Source of the DNA: an uncultured Prevotellaceae bacterium
GTDB lineage: Bacteria > Bacteroidota > Bacteroidia > Bacteroidales > Bacteroidaceae
DNA length: 64,000 bases
Direction of reading: 5' to 3'
NCBI GenBank assembly: GCA_902795605.1
Contig: CADBLU010000109.1
Location: 40,221-104,220 of the forward strand
Notes under the pieces: model-generated
Databases searched by the model: none
Seen by the model: the letters and a program-made list of their open reading frames with translations, nothing else
Told to the model about the DNA's origin: nothing
In this document: piece after piece, positions 27,066 through 33,362 of the stretch
Layout of the letters: each line of letters begins with the position of its first letter
Numbering within the stretch: position 1 is the stretch's first letter
Position numbers and translations under genes: made by a program

Positions 27066-27908
27066 TTATACTGTATCCATGAAACTTCTTTGTACTTTAT
27101 TGAAAACGATGGTTCCAAACAAGAGGAGTACACACATAAAAACAAAACTATATGTCAGTGCAGGCCAGGAGAAACAACCTTCTCCTAAAGTAGCAAACTT
27201 GAATGCTTCTACTATTGAAGACATGGGATTGGCCAAAATAAGTGTTCTGAGAGTGCCTGAGGGAACCATGCTAAGCGGATAAACAATGGGAGTGCCATAC
27301 ATCCAAAGTTGAACAATGAAAGTGAAAAGGATTGTAAGGTCACGGTATTTTGTGGTCATTGATGAAACGATGATACCAAAGCCAAGTCCTAAGCCTCCTA
27401 TCATGACCACCAAGAGAGGAACGAGCACAATTTGATAATGAATGGTCAATGATGCTCCTTTCATAAAAAAGAACAGATATAGCACTATAAACAGGGCCAA
27501 TTGGATGCCAAAGCGCAATAAATTGGAAATCACTGTAGCGATAGGAACAACCAAGCGAGGAAAATAAACTTTTCCAAACATGGCTTGATTTGTCACAAAA
27601 GTGGTGGATGTCTGATTGAGGCAGTCGGCGAAATAGAACCAGCAAATATTTCCCGCCATATAAAAGATGGGTTGTGGTATGCCATCTGTACTCATTTTGG
27701 CAATTCCTCCAAAAACCACCATGTTCATGATGACTGTGAGAACGGGTTGAATGATATACCATAATGGTCCCAGAATGGTTTGTTTGTATTGAACCACAAT
27801 ATTGCGCTTAATAAAGAGAGAGATTAAATCTCTATATCTCCATATTTCTTTGACATCTATACTCCATAGTTTGTGGTGAGGGGTAATAATCAATGTTGGC
27901 TTTTCCAT
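27066..27908 (-). CDS. wzm: ABC-2 type polysaccharide export permease (Wzm)
   Basis: A 280-residue membrane protein with six hydrophobic segments and the ABC-2 signature. The N-terminal cytoplasmic part is LWSIDVKEIWRYRDLISLF, then FIKRNIVVQYKQTILGPLWY, which is strongly conserved in Wzm/TagG permeases, then the C-terminal NPMSSIVEAFKFATLG. It pairs with Wzt (9 bp downstream). ATG 27908 is used; the codon before it is TTG. The 54-bp gap to the alcohol dehydrogenase gene is also where the local base composition changes from GC-rich to AT-rich. Confidence 0.93.
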   Translation of the reverse strand: MEKPTLIITPHHKLWSIDVKEIWRYRDLISLFIKRNIVVQYKQTILGPLWYIIQPVLTVIMNMVVFGGIAKMSTDGIPQPIFYMAGNICWFYFADCLNQTSTTFVTNQAMFGKVYFPRLVVPIATVISNLLRFGIQLALFIVLYLFFFMKGASLTIHYQIVLVPLLVVMIGGLGLGFGIIVSSMTTKYRDLTILFTFIVQLWMYGTPIVYPLSMVPSGTLRTLILANPMSSIVEAFKFATLGEGCFSWPALTYSFVFMCVLLLFGTIVFNKVQRSFMDTV

Positions 27909-27962
27909 CAATAAGGTGCTTGCTTAACTGTTTGTAAATTAGTGGCAATGAAAAAACGTGTA

Positions 27963-29054
27963 TTATTTCAATATTTCCCGATAAATTTCCCGGATTGCCT
28001 CACCGTTCAACGAGATGGGGTTGTTTCCAAGGCGGATGGGGTTGACCGAAGTGGCAAGGAGGTCCAACTCCGCATCATTGTGGGCGTTCACTTGCAGAGT
28101 CATCTCCATTTGGGTGAGCATCTGCCGGAACAAGGCGATGGCCTCTTCGGGTGTGCAGCATCCCATGGCAGATGCTATCTGACGGAAGATGCCGGAGAGA
28201 TAGGTGGTGCCACGAGGGTCGATGCATTTGTCGGGATGGCTGAGCATATATTGCCAGATGGGGGAGAGTCCAATCGCTACGGCATGGCCATGGGGAATGC
28301 CATAGAGAGAGGTGAGTTTGTAGCTGAAAGCATGGGGAGCCGTGGTCTGTGTGATGCAGATGGCGCGACCGGCTAAGTTGGCCGCTTCCATCACTTGTGT
28401 GGCGGCAAGGCTGTCGTTGTCGAAAATATAGCTGCGCCAATGGGCCATGATGGTCTCAACGGCTGTGCGCGAGTTTTTTTGACTCTCTTCGGTGGAATTG
28501 ACTGACCACCACGACTCAATGCCCTGACAGAGGGCATCGAGCAAAGTGCATTTCTTCTGGTAGAGAGGAAGGGTAGAGAGCACCATGGGCTCCAGGATGG
28601 CCACATTGGGGATGATGCTCTCGTGGGTGACACTTTGCTTGACTCCCTGCGCATAGATGACCGCATAGCGGGTGGACTCACTGCCGGTGCCCGCTGTGGT
28701 GGGAATGGCTATGAGAGGGACACCGCTGTCTGTATAGGGCTGCTGCAGATAGGATTGGGTGTCGTCCATGCGGCAATAGAGCTTGATGCACTTGGCTACA
28801 TCAATGGCACTTCCACCACCGACAGCAAGGATGGTGTCGCATTGCTCATGGCGGAAGAGCTGCACGCCCTGGCAGACATCCTCATAGAGCGGGTTGGAAG
28901 TGAACTTGTCGAAGCGGACAAGGGTATGGGGTAGGGCATCGATGGCAGGGCGAATGCTGAGATAGGGATAAGAAGCATCGCAGACAAGCAGCACTTTGCG
29001 GCTGTCGCTCAAGGCTGCCGGGAGATGCTCGATGCCGTGGAGAATCTGTTGCAT
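27963..29054 (-). CDS. Iron-type alcohol dehydrogenase, probable phosphonoacetaldehyde reductase
   Basis: A 363-residue group III dehydrogenase with GGGSAIDVAK (79-88), GTGSESTRYAVI, and metal ligands at D173, H241 and H255. The position usually filled by a second-helix histidine is Q177 (LDALCQGIESWW). Being next to PEP mutase and phosphonopyruvate decarboxylase, it most likely reduces phosphonoacetaldehyde to 2-hydroxyethylphosphonate, as FomC/PhpC enzymes do in fosfomycin and phosphinothricin pathways. No phosphonate aminotransferase is visible in the window, which argues against 2-aminoethylphosphonate as the product. It lies 89 bp after the decarboxylase gene, with a 9-bp repeat array between. 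Confidence 0.82.
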   Translation of the reverse strand: MQQILHGIEHLPAALSDSRKVLLVCDASYPYLSIRPAIDALPHTLVRFDKFTSNPLYEDVCQGVQLFRHEQCDTILAVGGGSAIDVAKCIKLYCRMDDTQSYLQQPYTDSGVPLIAIPTTAGTGSESTRYAVIYAQGVKQSVTHESIIPNVAILEPMVLSTLPLYQKKCTLLDALCQGIESWWSVNSTEESQKNSRTAVETIMAHWRSYIFDNDSLAATQVMEAANLAGRAICITQTTAPHAFSYKLTSLYGIPHGHAVAIGLSPIWQYMLSHPDKCIDPRGTTYLSGIFRQIASAMGCCTPEEAIALFRQMLTQMEMTLQVNAHNDAELDLLATSVNPIRLGNNPISLNGEAIREIYREILK

Positions 29055-29073
29055 GGCGGGAAATATTGAGGCT

Positions 29074-29132
29074 CTAGAGAAACTAGAATATCTAGAGAAT
29101 CTAGAAGAACTAGAAATACTAGAAAATATAGA
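29074..29132. repeat. 9-bp CTAGA-phased tandem array
   Basis: CTAGA recurs at exact 9-bp spacing, starting at 29074, 29083, 29092, 29101, 29110 and 29119; a degenerate ATAGA follows at 29128. The four bases between copies vary but are A/T/G only (gaaa, atat, gaat, agaa, aata, aaat). The array fills most of the 89-bp gap between the decarboxylase stop and the dehydrogenase start. In the dehydrogenase frame it is free of stops for six units but has no start codon, so it is probably noncoding. Confidence 0.8.
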
Positions 29133-29143
29133 TCATGTGAAAA

Positions 29144-30277
29144 TCAATCGTTCTTTTTGAGAAAGTCCATCAGGGCGTCCTTGTTTTGAATGGGAGTGGT
29201 GGTGGGGCGCCCAAGGTCCTTGCGGTTGCCTTTTCTGACACAGACCTGAAGGAGGAGAGGGCCAGGGGCATCGGCGGTGTCGGCGAGTGCCTGGTGGAGC
29301 TGCTCCATCGTGCTGACACTGAGAGCCGCGTGATAGCCCACGGCGAGGGCGATGGCCGGCAGGTCGATGTCGAGACCTACTGTGGGCTGTCCTCCGACAG
29401 AGTCGTGGGCGCCATTGTTGAACACCACATGCCGGAAGTTGGCGGGATGCCGCTGCCCGATGATGGCCATGGCTCCGAGGTGCATGATGGCCGCGCCGTC
29501 GCCGTCGAAGCACCACACGCGCCGCTCCGGCTTCTCAAGAGCGATGCCAAGGGCAATCTGGCTGGCATGCCCCATCGACCCCACGGTGAGGAAGTCGCGC
29601 TGATGCCCCTGGTTCTTCCGGACGCGGTACTCGAAGAGTTCACGGCTGATCATGCCTGTGGTCGACACAATGACGTCGGTGGGGGCAGTGGTGGCAGCCA
29701 CCGTCTGGATGGCCTCCTCGCGCGAGAGCGGGAGCGTGGCGGTGGAAGGCCGCTGAAGCCTATAAGTCTCAAAAGTGTCTTTCTCGACCACGAGCGCGAA
29801 AGGCTCTCCTGTGGAATGGATATGCGCCATGGCCTCATCTATCTGGCCGATGGCCTCGTCCTCGTTTTTCGAGAGCACGACATGGCTGATGCCCATCACC
29901 TGAAGGAGCGGGAGGGTCACCTGTCCCTGCTTCACATGCTGTGGCTCGTCGTGGACACCCGGTTTGCCGCGCCATCCGATGATGAGCAGCAGAGGGATGC
30001 GGTAGACGGCAGGGTCGGTGAGCGATGCCAACGGGTTGATGGCATTGCCCTCACCGGAGTTCTGCATGTAGACCGCTCCCGTCTTTCTTGTGGCTAAGTG
30101 GTAGCCGGCAGCCAGCGCCACCGCCCCTCCCTCGTTGGCCGCGATGATGTGGTGGGCGGCATCAATATGGTCGGTGATGTAGGCGCAGATGTTCTTAAGC
30201 AGACTGTCGGGCACACCGGCGAAGAAGCCGACTCCGCGACTCGTCAGCGCGTCGATGAAAAAACTTGGGTTCAGCAT
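29144..30277 (-). CDS. aepY: Phosphonopyruvate decarboxylase
   Basis: A 377-residue thiamine-diphosphate enzyme that converts phosphonopyruvate to phosphonoacetaldehyde, the irreversible step that pulls the PEP mutase reaction forward. The N-terminal Pyr domain has the catalytic-type glutamate E49 in AANEGGAVALAAGYH and NSGEGNAINPL. The C-terminal domain has FLTVGSMGHASQIALGIAL and the TPP-binding motif from GDGA (259-262) to NN (288-289), followed by GAHDSVGGQPT, a segment I associate with this decarboxylase family. Start ATG 30277 lies 5 bp after the PepM stop; the longer frame would overlap PepM and has no family match. Confidence 0.92.
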   Translation of the reverse strand: MLNPSFFIDALTSRGVGFFAGVPDSLLKNICAYITDHIDAAHHIIAANEGGAVALAAGYHLATRKTGAVYMQNSGEGNAINPLASLTDPAVYRIPLLLIIGWRGKPGVHDEPQHVKQGQVTLPLLQVMGISHVVLSKNEDEAIGQIDEAMAHIHSTGEPFALVVEKDTFETYRLQRPSTATLPLSREEAIQTVAATTAPTDVIVSTTGMISRELFEYRVRKNQGHQRDFLTVGSMGHASQIALGIALEKPERRVWCFDGDGAAIMHLGAMAIIGQRHPANFRHVVFNNGAHDSVGGQPTVGLDIDLPAIALAVGYHAALSVSTMEQLHQALADTADAPGPLLLQVCVRKGNRKDLGRPTTTPIQNKDALMDFLKKND

Positions 30278-30282
30278 GACGA

Positions 30283-32292
30283 TTATTCTTCGGGGATGAG
30301 GGTGATGATTTCTTTGATAGACATGCATTTCTCATCGCACTCCTTGGCGCGGTGGTGGGTGAGGATGCTGCGGGCAGCCTCTTGCATGGCTGGGAAACCA
30401 GTCCGGGTGAGCTGGTTGGCGTAGATGACGATATTGACGCCACGGCGCTTGAACTCCTCTTCGGTGACACTGTTGAATGAGGTGGGCACCACCACGATGG
30501 GGGTGGTGGCGTCGGTGGCACGGAACTGTGCGACGAACTCGAAAATCTCGTCAGGGTCTTTGCGACGGGAGTGAATCATGATGGCATCGGCGCCAGCCTC
30601 GGTATAGGCATGTGCCCGTGTCAGGGCATCGTCGAGGCCTTGCTCTAAGATGAGACTCTCTATGCGTGCGCAAATCATGAAGTCGCGTGTCTTCTGGGCA
30701 TGCTTCCCCGCCCGGATTTTCTCGCAGAAATGGTCGATGCTGTCCTGAGTCTGCGCCACCTCCGTACCGAAGAGCGAGTTTTTCTTCAGCCCCGTCTTGT
30801 CCTCGATGATGACCATCGACACACCCATGCGCTCAAGCGAGCGCACGGTATAGACGAAATGCTCGGCGAGACCACCAGTGTCACCGTCGAAGATGATGGG
30901 CTTGGTGGTGACCTCCATGATGTCGTCGATGGTGCGGAAACGTGAAGTCATGTCCACAAGCTCGATGTCGGGCTTGCCTTTGGCGGTGGAGTCGCAGAGG
31001 CTCGACACCCACATGGCGTCAAACTGGAAGGTCTTGCCCTCCTGCAGTACGGTTGTCTTCTCTACGATGAGACCGGTGATGCCGCTGTGGGCTTCAAGGG
31101 CAGTGACAAGGCCTTTCATGCCAAGCAACTTGCGGAGGCGGCCGCGCCGCAGGTCGGGCATCGCTAATTGGGCACGCGTGAGCTTGTCAATCTCATCAAA
31201 CTTACTGTCGCGGCTATAAGGGAACTCCACCAGTTGTCCTCCATATTCGGCCAGTACGGAAACCACCTCCTGGCGGATGGGGCGCTGGAAGCCCTCGCGC
31301 CAGTCGTCGCCATGCACCACATAGGTGGGGCGCAGTGCACGGAGGTTGGCAGCATAGCTGAGGGTGTCCTGCTCCACCACCTTCCACACACCGGAGATGC
31401 TCGCCATGAGCGATTTGCGCTCCTCGTAGGGCAGGATGGGGAAGCGACGGAAACTGGCCACAGCCTCGTCGCTCAGTACACCGATGATGAGCCTGCCCAG
31501 CCGGCGGGCTTTCTGGATGATGGCGATATGACCAGAGTGGAGATAGTCGGTGGAAAAACACATATAGACCGTGCGACGGCTGATCTCAGCTAAGCGACCG
31601 GACACCACCTTCAGGTCATCGGGCGTGTCAATCTCCGCACAGAGGTCATCGGCCACGTCGAGCGGGGCGATGCGGCATCGGTCGGACACCTCGTTGAGAG
31701 CGTTCTCGGCGTAGCATTTGCGCTGCCCCGACTCGCAATAGCGGATGATGGCCTCGAGCCACACATGCCAGTCGACTTCGAGCAACTTGTAAAGCGGTTG
31801 CGCCGCGACGGCGTCGGTAAAGAACTCAATGCCCACTTTCTCGATGAGACCACCATGCACCACTGCCTTGAAATCTTTCTCGGGCAGCGGCTGGGTGGTG
31901 CTGACGGCCATGGCACTGGTGGGGCAGGCGGTGAGCTGGTCGAAGACGCCCTGCTCGAAGACAAGGTCGCCGTGCATCAGCACCCAGTCGCCCTCGTTCA
32001 GGAACTGACGGGCGCAATAGATGCTGTAGATGTAGTTGGTGCTGGCATAGTCGGGGTTGCGCACGTAGGTGATGCGCAGCGGCAGGTCGAGTTGGCGGCA
32101 GTAGTCGGCGAGGACCTCATCGTAATAGCCGGTGGTCATCACCACCTCTTCGATGCCAGCCTCTGCAATGAGACGCAACTGCCGCGAGAGAATGGTCTCG
32201 TGGGGAGCGATTTCGGTCATGCACTTGGGATGCTCGCTGGTGAGCACGCCCATACGGTGTCCAAGACCGGAGTTGAGAATAAGTGCTTTCAT
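30283..32292 (-). CDS. pepM: Trifunctional PEP mutase with two fused nucleotidyltransferase domains
   Basis: A 669-residue fusion. Residues 1-235 are a sugar-nucleotidyltransferase-type domain (SGLGHRMGVLTSEHPKCMTE, MHGDLVF, EIDTPDDL), similar to PntC/LicC enzymes that make CMP-phosphonate or CDP-choline. Residues 240-365 are a HIGH-superfamily cytidylyltransferase-like domain (VYMCFSTDYLHSGH, with HSGH at 252-255). Residues 385-650 are PEP mutase: DGDTGG at 469-474, and EDKTGLKKNS at 497-506, which matches the diagnostic EDKxxxKxNS. It would convert PEP to phosphonopyruvate and probably also activate the final phosphonate with CTP for transfer to the glycan. The activation role is inference. 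It sits between rfbA (5 bp) and aepY (5 bp). Confidence 0.9.
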   Translation of the reverse strand: MKALILNSGLGHRMGVLTSEHPKCMTEIAPHETILSRQLRLIAEAGIEEVVMTTGYYDEVLADYCRQLDLPLRITYVRNPDYASTNYIYSIYCARQFLNEGDWVLMHGDLVFEQGVFDQLTACPTSAMAVSTTQPLPEKDFKAVVHGGLIEKVGIEFFTDAVAAQPLYKLLEVDWHVWLEAIIRYCESGQRKCYAENALNEVSDRCRIAPLDVADDLCAEIDTPDDLKVVSGRLAEISRRTVYMCFSTDYLHSGHIAIIQKARRLGRLIIGVLSDEAVASFRRFPILPYEERKSLMASISGVWKVVEQDTLSYAANLRALRPTYVVHGDDWREGFQRPIRQEVVSVLAEYGGQLVEFPYSRDSKFDEIDKLTRAQLAMPDLRRGRLRKLLGMKGLVTALEAHSGITGLIVEKTTVLQEGKTFQFDAMWVSSLCDSTAKGKPDIELVDMTSRFRTIDDIMEVTTKPIIFDGDTGGLAEHFVYTVRSLERMGVSMVIIEDKTGLKKNSLFGTEVAQTQDSIDHFCEKIRAGKHAQKTRDFMICARIESLILEQGLDDALTRAHAYTEAGADAIMIHSRRKDPDEIFEFVAQFRATDATTPIVVVPTSFNSVTEEEFKRRGVNIVIYANQLTRTGFPAMQEAARSILTHHRAKECDEKCMSIKEIITLIPEE

Positions 32293-32297
32293 GCTTC

Positions 32298-33203
32298 CTA
32301 CTCCAGATTGCTATATCCTGTGCGGTCCATCTCGCGGATGACTTTCATCAGATACTGGCCGTATTGGTTCTTCAGCATGGGACGGGCCACCTCCTCCATC
32401 TTCTCACGGCTGATCCAGCCCTTGCGGTAGGCGATGCCCTCGAGGCAGGCAATCTTGAGCCCTTGGCGCTTCTCGATGACCTCGACAAAGACGGATGCCT
32501 CGGCCAGCGAGTCGTGGGTGCCGGTGTCGAGCCAGGCGAAGCCGCGTTGGAGCGTCTGCACCTTGAGCTTTCCTTGCTGGAGGAAATGCTGGTTGACAGT
32601 GGTAATCTCGAGTTCGCCACGGGCAGACGGCTCGATGTGCTTGGCCACTTCCACCACCTCGTTGGGGTAGAAATAGAGGCCTACGACGGCGTAGTTGGAC
32701 TTGGGATGAGCGGGCTTCTCCTCGATGGAGAGACAGTTGCCCTGAGCGTCGAACTCAGCCACTCCGTAGCGTTGCGGGTCGTCGACCCAATAGCCGAAGA
32801 CGGTGGCGTCGCCCTGCTGCTCGGCAGTGGCAGCGGCCTCGCGCAGGATGTGTGAGAAACCTGCACCATGGAAGATGTTGTCGCCTAAGACGAGGCATAC
32901 GGAATCGTCGCCGATGAACTCCTCGCCGATGATGAAAGCCTGTGCCAGGCCGTCGGGAGAAGGCTGCTCAGCATACTCAAAACGGACGCCATAGTTGCTG
33001 CCGTCGCCTAACAGGCGGCGGAAGCCGGGCAGGTCGTCGGGGGTGGAGATGATGAGGATGTCGCGGATGCCGGCGAGCATGAGCACGGAGATGGGATAAT
33101 AGACCATCGGCTTGTCGTAGATGGGAATCAACTGCTTGCTGATGCCTTTGGTGATGGGGTAGAGGCGTGTGCCGCTGCCTCCTGCTAAAACAATTCCTTT
33201 CAT
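32298..33203 (-). CDS. rfbA: Glucose-1-phosphate thymidylyltransferase
   Basis: A 301-residue RfbA/Rml[21 protein letters not shown] (nucleotide loop), [26 protein letters not shown] (metal-site aspartate), [19 protein letters not shown], and [14 protein letters not shown]. It makes dTDP-glucose, the precursor of dTDP-rhamnose and many dTDP-deoxysugars. RfbB, RfbC and RfbD are not in the window, so the final sugar cannot be inferred. Start ATG 33203 gives the standard N-terminus; the longer frame translates the upstream repeat and should be ignored. It is the first biosynthetic gene after wzc, with a 159-bp gap that contains a GGAGTTTA array. Confidence 0.96.
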   Translation of the reverse strand: MKGIVLAGGSGTRLYPITKGISKQLIPIYDKPMVYYPISVLMLAGIRDILIISTPDDLPGFRRLLGDGSNYGVRFEYAEQPSPDGLAQAFIIGEEFIGDDSVCLVLGDNIFHGAGFSHILREAAATAEQQGDATVFGYWVDDPQRYGVAEFDAQGNCLSIEEKPAHPKSNYAVVGLYFYPNEVVEVAKHIEPSARGELEITTVNQHFLQQGKLKVQTLQRGFAWLDTGTHDSLAEASVFVEVIEKRQGLKIACLEGIAYRKGWISREKMEEVARPMLKNQYGQYLMKVIREMDRTGYSNLE

Positions 33204-33232
33204 GATGGATCCTTTTAGTTTGGGAGATGGGT

Positions 33233-33272
33233 GGAGTTTAGGAGTTTGGGAGTTTAGGAGTTTAGACAATAG
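33233..33272. repeat. (GGAGTTTA)4-GACAATAG array, second copy
   Basis: Units GGAGTTTA, GGAGTTTG, GGAGTTTA, GGAGTTTA occupy 33233-33264 and are followed by GACAATAG (33265-33272). The layout and the trailing GACAATAG are the same as at 3201-3240, in the same orientation, 30 kb away. It lies in the 159-bp gap between wzc and rfbA. Unlike the copy at 3.2 kb there is no matching inverted arm downstream, only scattered CTCC words. Confidence 0.8.
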
Positions 33273-33362
33273 TCCTGAATGCTCCTGGGTAGCTATCTCT
33301 TGTTTTTCCCCTGTTCTTCTTTATTCCTTCACTCCTGAGCTCCTTTTATTGATGAATGATAT

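Noticed and set aside
29186-30097. 303-codon plus-strand frame opposite aepY
   Set aside because: Antisense shadow; aepY has full TPP motifs in the other strand.
31765-32430. 221-codon plus-strand frame opposite pepM
   Set aside because: No motif; entirely within PepM N-terminal domain coding sequence and the rfbA end.
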